64,000 nt of DNA from Toxotes chatareus (taxonomy: Eukaryota > Chordata > Actinopteri > Toxotidae), in the NCBI GenBank assembly GCA_016801885.1, contig CM028889.1, positions 27,224,001 to 27,288,000 on the forward strand, given 5' to 3'. How positions within the stretch are numbered: position 1 is the first letter of the stretch; every line of letters starts with the position of its first letter. Below are positions 47,241 through 60,973 of the stretch, in pieces. The notes beneath the pieces were generated by a model, which searched no databases, was not told the origin of the DNA, and saw only the letters and a program-made list of their open reading frames with translations. The translations under genes and the position numbers were made by a program.

Positions 47241-49603
47241 CGTCCCATCCATATGCCACAGCTGTTTGTTTAGCCCTGGGAGAGCTCTTTGTCACCCTGC
47301 CAAATCTACACTCCAACAGCCTCCTGGAAACCACACATGCAACACAACAAAAAAGAAACTCCCTCATTAACCTGACATAGAAAGAAAGACACATAGACAC
47401 AATGAAAAAACTGTAAGTGCATGAAAAACACTGGCACTCTTTCTCTGGAAAAACACAACTTTTAGGCCTCCTGCTGTCGAGAGTCCCGAAAAGTCCTTTT
47501 GTTATTTGTTCCAAAATGGCTGCTGTTGGTAACAGAAAACACTTGTTTGTTGTTGTTTGGTTTTCGACGCCGTGTTCCAACATGTTAACGGCGCGGGGAC
47601 CCGCTGATAGAAAGAACATCTGGCTTCTGTGCATAGCTGAAAGAGTACACATATATTATACATGACGTTCTGTACATCTGCCAAAGAGCCAGCCTGTGTG
47701 TTCCTCAATCAGTGCAAACACTGGTGCACATAATAATACACTTCTTCTGTGGTATTTACTACCAGCCAAGCAGCACAAACACTCTATCACATTTAACTTC
47801 TCATCATAATCCCATTTAGTTTGTATGCCATTTTTTTATGTGTGGTGGGTTGTGTTGCACTCACTGTGGGGCCACACAGAGTTAAATACTGAGTTTTCCA
47901 ATTACGGAAATTCTCTGAGAAAGCAGATGGATTGCCAGTGGTGTTACAGGCAACAACTTAATTCTGTCACTGATTACACCACGCTCAGGTTGGGAGATAA
48001 ATTAACTGAAACCATCAACTCTCTTGACATAATGAGCACCTCTCTCATCTGCAGACAGTAAAGCTTTGTGTTACACTCTGTTGTACTGTACTGTACTCTT
48101 GTTTAGTGAAAGTGAAGACATGGTCCGCAGCCCTGTATCTAACATGAAACCTGTGCCACTGCAAATTGTTTACATCAATTAATTGGCTCTCAGGGACAAG
48201 ATATAGATGAATGACCATGCAAAAAAAAAAAAAAAAAATGTTATACAAGCCATGAAAATGCTTCAACCATGTTTGAATACAAACTTGTCCAGTGTTATAA
48301 GCATGCCAGCCATCTGAACACTCAGCGGGAATTCCTCTGGGGTCTGGGTTAGTCAGGTTCCACTCACCATCTGTTTCATGACTATTATCATAACAGGAAC
48401 TCTTCCACCTTTTTTAAAACTGGCGGAGGAAAACAAACTGAACCATAGCAGGTGCTATTTTCTCTAAGAACTCAGATTAATACTGACATGTACCAATTAA
48501 AATAGCAGCACAAGAACAAGAATAAATGTCAATAACTGTGTGGAACTGTGTCCAAACATACACTGGGACTGGGGTCAGACAGCCAACCCTGTCTCCTAAA
48601 ACTCACTGTCATGTTCAGCATATTTGTATCACTGAATAGTTATCACATGTATCACTGCACTGCACTGTTCCTGGCAACTAAAGCGTGACTCACATTTTCA
48701 TGATTCTGTTTATTACTACCTGGGTTGTGTGTTTGTAGCTCCTGCTATCATTTCTTTCAACCAATCTACCAACATACCTGCTGAGAGGTTCAACAGGGCA
48801 ATAAGCATGACTCGTGAGACAACTGAATACTGAACCCCCGGGTTAGACACATTCATTTGGGAGTGAAAATGAAGGTGAAAAATTAAATTACAACCCAAAG
48901 TTAGAGAAATGAAGTGGGCAGTGACACAGCGACCGTCTTTTCACTGTAACGTTCTTGCTGAGACATGGTGGAGGTTTGTAGCTAGGACATTCTACTGATG
49001 TAGCTCAGACTGCTGAAGCCTCGTATTAGCCATTAGCTCATTAAGTTTTTTAAATATATTTTTACACTGAAAAAGCAGAGTGGTGCTGGAGAGCTGAAGA
49101 TTACAGCTGCCAATAACTTTCAAAGTACATCAAGCTCGTGAGTGTTGTATTAAAAAAGACGTGTGGTAACTATGTTTCTTCCAAAACATATCGAAAGCAA
49201 ATAACTTCTACATAAAGGCATTTTGTAAGGAGACAGACTTTCAGACTGCTGCCTGCACTCACACTATGTACACACAACACACATTCTAAATAGATTTGGT
49301 AAATTCAGTACAATGAGTAATGCATCTCACTGTTGGCTTACAGTCCAAAATATGTCATATTGTTTCCTGACATAACACCGCACACCTCTTGCCTTATGTG
49401 TCACATCTATTTGCTGTCAACCGGGGCAAGTGTGTAGCATGATCCGCACTTCTGTTCTCACAGGAAAGTTTCACTGTTCCATGCCGTCTAGCCGTGAGAG
49501 TGATAATTGGGTAATGAGTAAATAAACAGCTGGAGTCCCTGTGTTTTTGTTCTTCGAGTAAAAATGGTTAAATGTACGAACACACACCCTGCTACCGAGC
49601 CAT

Positions 49604-49604
<1 letters not shown>
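47241..49604. other. Gene-free stretch
   Basis: AT-rich DNA with an A-run at about 48222-48238. The part near 48960-49200 looks repeat-like but the family was not recognised. Confidence 0.45.

Positions 49605-49645
<41 letters not shown>
49605..49645. repeat. (CA)n microsatellite
   Basis: About 20 uninterrupted CA units. Histidine-Threonine and Valine-Cysteine open frames across it are artefacts. Confidence 0.97.
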
Positions 49646-49648
<3 letters not shown>

Positions 49649-49924
49649 GAGAGACACACACAGTCCTCTCCGATGCACCTTCCAACACTACTGAGGTAAA
49701 CTTGTCATAGAGGGAGCAGCTATTTGGGGGCCATCTTGTTGTGTGTGTCTCCTTAGCTGAACTGCAGGGAACAATGACAGGAAGGAAGCAGGCTGGAGGT
49801 GAGTGAGGTGTGAGAGCCCTAAGAGTGTGTATCCAACCCCTAATTAACTCTCTGCTGCTTCCTCTCTCCCTGGCATTCCTGCCTTCCTGGGGCACATGCC
49901 AGTTACACGGATGGTGTGTGTTTA

Positions 49925-49949
<25 letters not shown>
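49925..49949. repeat. (TG)n microsatellite
   Basis: About 12 TG units, only 280 bp from the opposite-phase (CA)n array at 49605-49645. The two could pair as an imperfect inverted repeat. Confidence 0.95.
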
Positions 49950-49955
<6 letters not shown>

Positions 49956-52900
49956 AAGCACCATAATATCACTGTCACCACCGTTTGTTCCTGTGCCCTC
50001 CCCACCCGATCACCCTCCCACCCTCCCTCGCTCCCTCTCCCTGTTCGCCTGGCACGCGTGCCCTCCTGTGTCAGGTTTTATGAAGCATCCCGGAGCCACC
50101 GGATGGAGCATAATTACCCTCTGCTCGCCGTGAACCCTTGTCCCCCAAACAAGAGCTTTCTTAGACTGTATCCATAAACAAACCAGCACACACCCTCCTC
50201 CTCCCTGTGTGCCACCCACTCATTATGGGTGTTCTTCTCACTGCAGACCTGGTCAGAGAGTGCCCCTGAGTCTGACAGTAGCTTTTTAATGACATCTCAA
50301 CATGGTAAATGTTCTCTAACAATACTGTCTTGTATAGTAGGTTCTGACCCTCTTCTTTAAGCAGGAAAGTCAGCTATAAGTATGACCTACGACAGGGGGC
50401 TGCTGCTGCTGCTTACTGGAAATGTATAAAACTAAAACAAAAATAAGCGGTTTATTTATCCCAAGGTGCACCAGCTGCCCGGCCCCTCATTGTGCTAAGC
50501 CCATTGCTTTAAGTAGCCTTGTCAGAACTTGATGCGAGCCATTAAAGGCAGTGATGATGCACAACGGCACCCCCCACTCTGACAGCCACACTGTCGCCGC
50601 CAAGCTGCAAAGCTTTAATACATGACTAGGAAGGCGTCCAAAGACCAGAGTAAATAAAGGAGGGAAAAGATGAAATGCGTGCGACAGTGAGGCAGACAGC
50701 TGAACAAATGCAATGACTTAGAAAATGGGCCTAACAGCTCACTCTCCCCCCACTCTTTACACAATCAACCATGTAAATTATTGAGATATCATGAAAAATA
50801 AATAGTTTAATAAAAAAAGGCTCTGCCAAGGCCCAATTATGCAGTTTAGCTGCATATATCAGTGTTTTTCTCCTTGGTAATGAATAGAATGAAAAAGACT
50901 ATTGTTTATGTAGAAAACAGTGGAGATCTAACAGATCCGAGTCTCAGAGTATGGATGAGATCCAAAGCAAAGAGGGCTCAGACCACCACATAACACAGCT
51001 AGCTGCCAGCCTTTATCTCTCCATCCAACAAGGTTATCTAACAAATCAAATCAGGTGAACCTGACACAGCTCACTTCCAATCCGAGTCAGGGTAGCTCCA
51101 TAGCTGCAGCGGTACCATCTTTGAAGCATTAGCTGAATGAGTCCTGGAGAAGGGAGAGTGCAAAGGCTGAGTTAAATGTCCATTGTTTTAACGGTTTGAG
51201 GCTTTATCCCTGTGTTCTCCAGTGGCGCTTCCTCAAAGAGTAATGCCCTGGGAGTCCAGGCGCTTTGAGCTGGGACTAGCCCTCTTCCTCTGGTCCTTAC
51301 ATGTGATCTCCTTGATTTTAATGAGGCCACATGGACCCCCTGTGATGTGCTTTGGAGGTTGGGGAGATCCCGCGCTCGCTCTGAGGCAGTGATGGTGGTT
51401 GAACACCAGTGACCCCTTCTCCCCCCACCCCTCGTTTCAGCCAGGCCTCTCAGGCACTTCTAATGTTTTATTAACCGGGTTCACTGGTTCACACTCTTCT
51501 GAGGAAATACAACAGCCTGTCAATCATCCATCTGTATAAAGTGCAGTGTGGCTTCACAATGGGGCCTGCATGTATCACATGCACTGGATCGATAAGAAAT
51601 CTTTCTGACTGCTTCTCAGAGGATGTTGACAATTGCTGCACTGAATATTAAACATACCTTGGGAGCACAGTATAGACCTCTGCACACATTCACAACACAA
51701 CGGCAGCAATTAAACAAATTACTCCTGTCATGTAAGCATGATGAAAATGTCTAATTATGCTTGTAGATGATCACTGACTGTATTAGCGGCACAAGCACTG
51801 CGGAACCATGTGCTGCTACTGAGGCAGTTGGAGTCAGTGTGCTGTGGTTGATCTTTGCATTGGCAGCAGCATTAGATGCAAAAAGACAGTGAGACGACAA
51901 TGGACAAATGCGACTCTCTGTTCTTTCCAACTCATTGGCACAAAGATACTTAGATAAAGAGAGTGCCCGGGTTAAATGAAATGCTTTAGGATGACTTCAT
52001 TTGGTGACCCTTTGTCATACATCTACTGTAGCAAAATCTAAATGCAAGCATCTATAATCAATATTAGCAATGGATCAAATATTTCTGTGTAGTTAAACTA
52101 TCAGTCTTCGTACATGTAGTTGTTGGCCTTAAATTCACCAGGTGGGCAAAAATACAACTCTAAAAAAAGTAATGACTGGGTTTCCGATAAAAAAAAAAAA
52201 ATTTAAAAAAAAAAATTAAAAAAACACCCTCACCTTTGTCATAGCTGCACCATCAGACCAAATTTCCACGTTCTACACATGAAAGATCAAAATCTAACAG
52301 ACAGATTGCATGTGACATTTGCTAAGCACATTCAAGGACACATTCTTTTGAGTTTAATGACGAGAAGTACTTTCCTCTTGCAAAATGCCAGATTTTAAAT
52401 CTTTACTCCAGGATCAGCAAAATCAAGCTCTTGTTACGAAGGAAAATGACTATTGCAGCCTCTAGAGGCCACTAGCACATTTAGACCCCGATGCATCTTA
52501 CTGCATGTATGTATGTGCATCTTCTGTTTGACTTGTAAGACAGAGAGAAGCCTGTTAGTGCCACAGTACTGTGTATTGTAAGTGTGTCATTTTATTGTGT
52601 GTTCACACATACATTGGGAAATGGCACTGAGTCAGAGGTGACACTGTTGAAAGGTGAGACAGGAAGACAGGGGTAAGACATGGGCGAGAGAGAGCAGGCC
52701 TAGACAGGATCTAAGACATGCCTGTCATGTCAGCATGGGGCTCTGCACCTTCTCTGACACCGCTGTACACAGCTCCAGTTTCTGGGATGCTTAATTACCC
52801 AAAGTTTACATTTTCACCTCCCAGTCAAAGTCCATGATTTCACCTCTTTTGTAAAATTTGAGTTTTATTTAGGTATTTATCATAAAAATGTTAATTTTTG

Positions 52901-53409
52901 ATAGAAGCTAATTTGTCAAATACAAAAAGAAAAGATTTGTGTTTTCGGATTTTTGGTTGGTGGATATGCTGCAGATATGGTGCTCATGGAATATATTATT
53001 ATGCTTCGTTTAAATATTTGTCATGATGGTGCTCAGACTAAACAACAGTGAAAACCAGCTACAGGTCTGGAAAAAGTTACGTGACAATAATGGCTAAAGA
53101 GGTAACTGTTCTCACAGACAGCTCTGACATTAGCAAGAGCATTTCTGATGGAAACTGACTGATCATAACGTACAGCTCCAGTGGCCTCCAGACTGAAACA
53201 TGATGTCAGCAGGTGCACTTTTCTGTCCTTGTTGATTAAACCAAAGTACAGTACAAAATATTGTATATTTTATATGTAACATTTTAAATACAGTATATTT
53301 AACAAGTACATTTTTCCTTTTTGGCTCTGACTGCTCAGGAGAAATATTGCTTTTATCTCACGTAATGGAAGTATATGATCTCGCTTATGCATTTTAATTT
53401 CAGCTGAAC
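49950..53409. other. Gene-free stretch
   Basis: Unique DNA with a GC-richer segment at 51200-51460 and an A-rich tract at 52190-52224. A short motif group (caattatgcag, gctgcatatat) lies at 50833-50860. No exon recognised. Confidence 0.5.
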
Positions 53410-53620
53410 TTTAAAGGGACACCACTGATTTTACACACTGAGAAATTTAAGATTCAGCATTTTTGGACCATAAAATTTATGATATCTTGGCCTCTGCTGC
53501 ACGGATCGTGACCATTTAAAAAAAAAAAATCTGTCCCCTCGGAGAATTTAGGAAACTTTAGGAAAGTACAATGACGTGCCTCTTGTGGAAGGTCTATGCA
53601 CAGTCTCTTTACTTACTTTA
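53410..53620 (+). repeat. Interspersed repeat relic
   Basis: Reads tttaaagggacaccactg, attttacacactgagaaa, gatatcttggcctctgctgc and taggaaagtacaatgacgtg, in the order of one arm of a palindromic fish repeat recalled from general knowledge. The partner arm is not present nearby. Confidence 0.45.
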
Positions 53621-56600
53621 ACCTCCTCTCATGTATCCAGAGTGAGAAGTGGAGTCAGTTCATACAGACACACACATAACTCTGACAAGAGGTGTTTTTT
53701 TTTTTGGCTGTATATGTGAGCATATTGTACCATGCCAATAACCAGTAGCTGTCGTTACCCTGGAACTCACCTTAGCCAACAGCTCCAAAATAAATCCAAA
53801 AAATGTGTCTCACAAAAACAGTGGGCTGTCAAAATCAGTCCCCGTAAGTATATATTTACCCAAACACACACCCACTCACACACGTCTGAGGATAGTCCAT
53901 ACGAAACATCTGTTCCAGTCACGGCTTCTCTTTCTCAATTATACCACCATTTGAATCCACACAAGTCATTACTCCTCACCTAAAACAGCATTACTGAGCA
54001 CAGGAAAAGGGCACACACCTCAACACTTGTTGTAAATCTAATTTCATTTTGAAACTCACCCTCACTCACTGGATTGGGTCAGCGGTTCCACCAGCGACAG
54101 TCCACAGCACTCTGTTTTCAATTGCTATTCTAAGTGGATAAACATAAACTTAAAGAAGCATTGAGTTATTGGGTTCAGCTCATCTCTGTCCGTCCTCCAT
54201 GTATCGTGTCTTATTGCATATGCATTTCCAGTTTCCCTCAGCCTCGCGTGCTGATAGGTTCTATTAAGTCTGAAATTTTATGAAACAGCCCGCTATATCT
54301 TTGTCAGTCCAAGGCCACAAAACACATCAGTACAAACAGAGAGGGTTTCATTTCATTACAAGAAAAAGACCTCTTGACTCCACTCAGGCTGTAATATTTT
54401 CATATATATGTATTATTCTGCCTAAAAGTATTTTTAAATTCAAAGAGAGCAGGTTGTTCTCTCTCTGGGATAACTACAGATGGGACTGTTTTGGCACTGT
54501 GTATATTATTTTTAGAATGCAGAATTGATATTTGATGAACGGAAACAGTCATAAAGGAAAATAAGGAGCAACTCTTACTCTACCTCTTGAGTCTTGAATA
54601 ATGATAATAATGATAACAATAATAATATACCTACAAGTGTGGCTGGTTGTGATTTACCTAAACTAATCAGAAAATGACATGCAAAAAAATCTGAGACAAA
54701 AACACAACCAGACATGAAAGAATTAGGGTTACACTCTCCTAAAGAGGCCATGGTTTATCTGATTTGTCCTGTTTTTCTTTCTGTAAATATTGCATTGAAA
54801 GCAAAAAGATGAAGATGACAGTAATGGCCAGAGCGGTGAGTTTACATTCTGCTCCTTTCTTCAAATGGACCCTCAGTGGGAGCAGAGAAAAGGCCTTTCT
54901 CTGTGATGTGTCCCACAACATTGCGGTGAAGGGCAGGCTCAGGAGAGGAAAGTGACATTTAGGAAGAGCTAAAACAATAGAACAGTAGTGCTTTAATGTC
55001 TCATAAGATGTCCTCTAAACATGGCTTTTCCATCTGAAAGCATCTCCATGCTGAGTCAAGTGCACTAACTGTGCATGAAAGCGCTCGTTCCCTTAGGACA
55101 AGGCTGCCTGATACCCGCAAGAATAAACTGGCCTTTAACTGCCAAGCTCCACGCAGCACAAGATACACAGACTAAAGCTCCCTGAGCCAAAGGGACAAAA
55201 CAACACCAAACCAAGGCTTCACATCTGTGAGGACCCAGCACACCATCACCTCCACCACGTCTGAAGAAGACCACCTGATAACTAATATCATGAAGTGATG
55301 TTTTCCTGCTTTATGTCTTTGCTTTTGTGGAAATGTGAGTAATTTTAACAACAGTAAAATGTTTCAGATGAACTTTGCCGACTTACTGACAGCTGCTTAC
55401 AACAGCTGTCAAACGGAAACAGTGATCGTGAACTGTGTGTGTGGAGTGCAAATATTTCAGGAGGCAACTGTGGCATAAAAACAAAACCTGTGAGACACTA
55501 AGTTAAAATGTGACTGTCTCACTGTTTTACTTCATTTTGACCAAGTATCTTATAATTTTGATTTAAAAACTCATAATTACTCAACAGAAAACAAATAAAT
55601 ATGAATTAATTTATCTACATTTAGCAGAAAAATTTGACATTTGTCAAAATTGTAGGTGATTTTATGAAAGCTCATTTCAACAAGAAAAAACAGTCAAAAA
55701 GTTAGTGAAGACAAAAAATTGAAATAGTCGTGATAAATGAAAATGATCATTTAAACTGTTTCTTTATGGGGCGTAAATAGGCTTCCAGAGTTTCACATGG
55801 CAAACATTACTGAGTGCTACTGTGTATGAGGAGAATAAAAGACCCAAGCACTGTGACGACTTGACCTCTGAATTATAAACACAACACTCTCAAAGATTTG
55901 TTGCAACTCTTCTTCAGAACCGCTCCACATTCGAACTAATGCTTTCCAAGAATTGCCTTTTCTCAAGGTAAGATTAAAATTGATGGAAGAGAGCGTCACC
56001 CCCTCGCCCTGATGGGTAGCTCACAACAGTTTGGAACAGGCTGCTCAGGAAAACAAATATTTTTTGCCAAGTGGCTGTGGTTGTGAAGTACATACGTCCC
56101 GCAGCTCTGATTTTACATCCTGTCACATTAATGATTCAAAGCACTCAATATAAATATTAAAAGTAATAGCTTCACTATTCAGCTATTACTCCATCATTCC
56201 CTGAAATCATCATAAAACATTCAGAGCCTTTTAGAAAATTTACACACTTGAATTTGATGGCAGGGAAAGGAGGCTGTCAGAGTGCGAGGTCCTGGAAGCT
56301 TAAATAATAGTGGAAAGCTGTTTATGGAACATGCTTTATTTATTCATCGTCTCAGAGTAAGGTCTTCAGTTTAGATGGAGAAGCAGAGACAGAGAGACAG
56401 AGGGAGGGTGAGACAGAGAGGAAGACATACAGCAAAACAGAGGGAGAAAATCAAAGTAAGGCCTGTCTGGGGAAAAAGCTAAAACATAACTCTTCCCACA
56501 GTGCAAATAAAGGGGAAAAATGCAAAGTCCATGAGATTCTCGGCACAAGGTCAATCAATGGAAGGACTCTGGGTCCAGGAGCAGCTAATGGATTGTGAAG

Positions 56601-59600
56601 ACGCGTAGCAGGGTTATGAATTTTTAACCAGTTCCTCCTTCAGCCCAGACCTCCATAAATCAATGACGACTTATTGGAGAAGATCAATTATGCAAACTTA
56701 AAAACATTTAATGACAGATAATGAAGAGGTCCCTGGAGGTGGGCTGGCAGGGTGGAACCTGACTCGTATCGCAGGACGTATTCGTGGAGCAGGAGCCAGA
56801 ATGCGGCTCTTGGAACAACTTTCAAGGCCACAACTTAAACACCTAGCTGACAGCTTAGCAGCAGAGCCGCTTCTTCTGTGGGAGAAAAATACTGCTGGAG
56901 ATTACTGATGTGAGCATTAAACCTGAATCTGCCAGCAACGCTACACAGATTCAAACATCACCATCTGAATAAGCAGCAACCTGTTCAAGTCCAGGTTTGA
57001 TGTGAAGGGTTTTTACCCAAGCAGAAGAAAGGGATGGCCACCTTAAAGGGCCAAGTGTACTACTGGCAACATTTTCCCAAAGCTAATCATAAAATGCCCT
57101 GGGGCCGCCCCCTGTGGTAGTAATCTTAAATCACTGAGCTCTAAACAATGTTAAGCATGAGCGCGCACATTAAAAGACTCTGCAAATCTGTCCCCTCCAC
57201 TCACGTCCCTCACTATGCTGTGACCCTGTCACCACATGCTTTTATGTTGTCTGTGTCCTTCGAACAATTCATGTTTAATGTATCACTTCTCCTTTACTTG
57301 TCTAGCCATGTGCAAAGGCTGTTCAGAGATTGTACAGCAGCTTTAGTGCTTGTTATATCTCTATTGGAAGGTAATAATGCACCATCTGCTTTTTAAATTC
57401 TGATATTAATACACCTTTAAATGGCTGTTTAGGATCAGCCAGGCTTCACCGTGAGTCATTTGAGTCATTCGATGTGTTTTCCTAACACTGAGGCTGAATC
57501 CATACAATCCACAGGACTGTTTTGCAGTTGTGGACTTTGCTCAAACTGTGTGCACACTGCTTAAGAGACACATGAGACGGAGAGTGAGGAAGACACAGAA
57601 ACAGGGGGGATCAAAGCGGATCTAAGCAAATGCATCTTGGCTCAGGTCATTTGTGTTTATACCGCGGCAGGGAAATTCATTTTTTATTACTCAAGGTACT
57701 GTATCAATCCCACTGACAATTCTTTCCAGATGTTTCTGCGTATCCCAGGGGTGTCTGAGTGGCATCTACAGGGCTGATGGAGAGACTTGTAACCAAGCTC
57801 ACATCTGTCCCTCTCGCCATTTTCTTTTCTCTGGGAGAGCAACCTTTTCATCATTCTGACAGTGGAAGAGAAAGTGCTTTCCGACTGTACTGAATTCCCC
57901 TGTAAGTACAGTACATTCTGGGGAAGTGTGTGTCTTTTATGAGTGACGTGTGTTTGGTTTGTTTCTCCCAGTCCATAATGCCAGAAGGTCATTTTTTTTC
58001 CTGGTCTCTAGTGGTTGAAGGAGGTAAAGAGGCACTTAGCTGCTGATGGGCTTTACTTCAGACAGGCCTCGCTGTGATTTCTTTGCCCCATTTCCTCTTG
58101 ATTTTATCAAATGCACCTCTGAGACATGTAGTTAGACAATTAGATGTCATTTAGAATGACATTTCATTTACTCATTTGCTGTGCTACGGTGCCACACTTT
58201 CTTGTTATTTATGAAACAACAAGAGTTTCATATACACATTTGTATTTTGTAAATCAATACTTGTGATGTTTATTCTGATTTATTTAGCTGCTGCTGGGAC
58301 TGCAGCTCTGATTTGAGCTTTTATTGATGTTAAAAAATGAAGGAAACTTCAACTTTAAATAAGTAGGTGAGAAAACCCTTCAGAATCCCCCAAAATATGT
58401 AAGTACCATCATAACAATTAAACGTGAGGGATAAAAGGAAAGTGACTAAGTTGGTCTTAGGGTTTGTGCAGGTACATCTTCACGCTCTGCTGAGTGTTGT
58501 CCAGACAGGAGAGATGACCCAGAGTCAGGCCAAAATGTTTACTGGCAGATGTGTTTTAAAGGAGCTCTCCTTAGCTGGTCATGGCAGCGGAAAATACCCT
58601 GCTGTTCGGTGCATCTGCAATTCGCTGCTCTTCCAAATTCCACCTACAAAATCCTGACCTTTTAAAGAAATGATGGATGAGCTGGCCATGCTACTGTTTC
58701 TGCCCCTTTCTCATCTTTTTTCTTTCTTTTTTTTCCATTCCATTGAAGATTGAAGCTCTGTCTATGTTAAGCTCCGAGGCAATTTCTGCCCCTCCTTTGC
58801 TCACTGTTTCAAATCACTTTAAAGTCTGATGCCGGCTTTGGCCAGAGCCCTTTGGCACTTGGCTTCTGTGCAGCGGTTCGCGTCAGGAGCTACGATTTGT
58901 GATTTGCAGATGACATGAGCAATGCCTCGCTTGTGGCTGTTGAGGTGGTTCTGTAGAGCAAAGCCAGTAATGTGCGATATGATGTGACTGGGGCTTCACA
59001 TCACCACAACTGCTAAAAACAAAATAATTGAGCCTGTATGTTTCTGATGCCGTGTGTGCTTTCTGTACATTCGGTTACATCAGTTTTACATTATAGTGTA
59101 TTTTTATATTTGTGCACAGGTTGTTTTCTGTGTTTCTGAACATGTCTACATGTGCTCTTTGCATGATAAGTTGCCTTCATTCAATTTTATTGTTAAAGGA
59201 ATTTGATATTAAAGCATAACATCTATTTCAACACTTCATATTAAGCTATTCTTCTGTTTTTCAGTGTCTGTGGTGAATTCTTTTCCCCCTCTATCTTGCA
59301 GATAAGGCCAGAAAACTCTTCTTCCTTCCTCCTAGTTAGATCCTGGGATGTTCCCTATTTCAGACCACGTTATAAATATTTTTAAAACTAGATTTCAGTG
59401 GTGCTTCATTTTTTACATCAATACTATTTACAAAATTAATAACAGCACCATCAGACTTCAGGTTGGCAAAGACTGGCCATAAAATGATAATCTGTGTTTT
59501 TAAGCACTTTCCGAGATTAAAAGGTAATCTTTCTGCGTGCTAACTTTGCTTCTGACTGCCTGAAGAAACTTCACACACCAATGAACATCATTCATCTCAG

Positions 59601-59862
59601 TGTGATGAAGCTCTCTTGCTCTGCAGGTCTTTCCACCAGCCCCCGATCAGCTGCAGTCTGCAGTGAAAGCTACAGTAATGGGATATTTCAGTAGCATCAC
59701 TTTCTGTTTGCTTTATTGTACAAATAGGCAGCACAAACTGCAACCAATGAGCTCTACAAAAATACGTGAACATACTGTACTTGAACTGATGTAAAAGTAA
59801 AATCCTTGATTTCAGACACTGCTTTGTTTATATGATCCATTATTGAAATACACTGAAAGACA
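53621..59862. other. Gene-free stretch
   Basis: No supported coding exon. A minor motif group at 56610-56720 (ggttatgaatttttaacc, tcaattatgcaaac, catttaatgac) is the only part resembling a regulatory element. The rest is AT-rich unique sequence with purine-rich tracts near 56380-56450. Confidence 0.45.
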
Positions 59863-60973
59863 TTCCTGAACTATGCTTATTCCCTTTCTTACTGAGAGTT
59901 AGATGAGAAAAATGCCATAAACATGAAGCTGGAGACAGTAGCTGTTTAGTGTAGCTTAGCACAGGAACAGGAAACAGAGGGAAACAGTCAGCCTGGCCCT
60001 GTCCAAAGGTAGCATCAGTCTCCCAGCAGCTCTAAAGCTCACAAACATGTTATATCTTCTTTGTTTAATATGTACAAAAAGCAGCGTGTAAAACGAGCTC
60101 TGCTCCTCCACAAAAACCATGCATACGCCATTTCTCACACATAAAGTGCTATTTATAAAAGAAGGTCACATCACACACACACACTTCAGATCAGGTGCAC
60201 ATGTTTTTCTGGAGCCAGCTGTGAGTGATGTGATGAGGTGAATGTTTGCAAATTTTACAGATTGAGATTGATTATTATTTTTAATTTACAGTTTACAGAT
60301 ATAATCTAAGGTATATTAATGAATTTATTTGAATTCATTACCTACGACTGATGCAATAATAAAATGTTTAAAAAATGGTGATTGAGATATCACCTCTGCC
60401 AACCCTGTCTCCGAGAAAGTAGGCTTTACTACTTCTATAGGTGCTATGAAAAGCCACAGCTGTGTGCTGCTGTGGCTTTGTTGGTGAACCTCACCGATAA
60501 AATACACTTGCTGAAATTGCACTTCTGCCCTTCTTCAGTGACGGGTCTTATCAGAGATGAAGTAGGCAGCAATGTCGCCATGCAAACAGGTGCATGAGCA
60601 TATTCCTGTCTTTGTGTATAAACACAGTTTCAGTCATGAATCAACACACAGCTTTAATGCATCTGGCCAATGGAGTCTTCACTCACTGTCCAGTAACCAG
60701 TTACTGCGTCCCGAAATAGTCCAATATGTTTCCCTGTAAAACCACAACTTGTTATTTTTAAACTTAATCTGTTTGTACAGATTAAAGAAGCAAGACTGTC
60801 TGTTAGTGAGCTTTAGAAGTGCTGGTAGGCTAGCTGCTTCCCTGTTTATGCTAAGCTAAGCTAACAGGCTTTACTTTGATATTTACATTGCAGATTTGAG
60901 GGTGAGCATCAATCTTCTCATCTAACTCTTGGCAAGTAAGCATATTTCCCTCAGTGACGAACTATTCTTTTAA
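59863..60973. mobile_element. Palindromic foldback element (copy 2)
   Basis: Left arm (about 59863-60080) and right arm (about 60705-60973) are diverged reverse complements: gagagttagatgaga on the left pairs with tcatctaactcttgg on the right, and tagcttagcacaggaac with tgctaagctaagctaac. The right edge is TTAA at 60970-60973. The arms belong to the same family as the copy in the lrrc8c 3' UTR. The 0.6-kb spacer has no transposase frame. Confidence 0.75.

Noticed and set aside
49488..49964. 158-codon minus-strand frame
   Set aside because: Its His-Thr and Val-Cys runs are translated CA/TG microsatellites.
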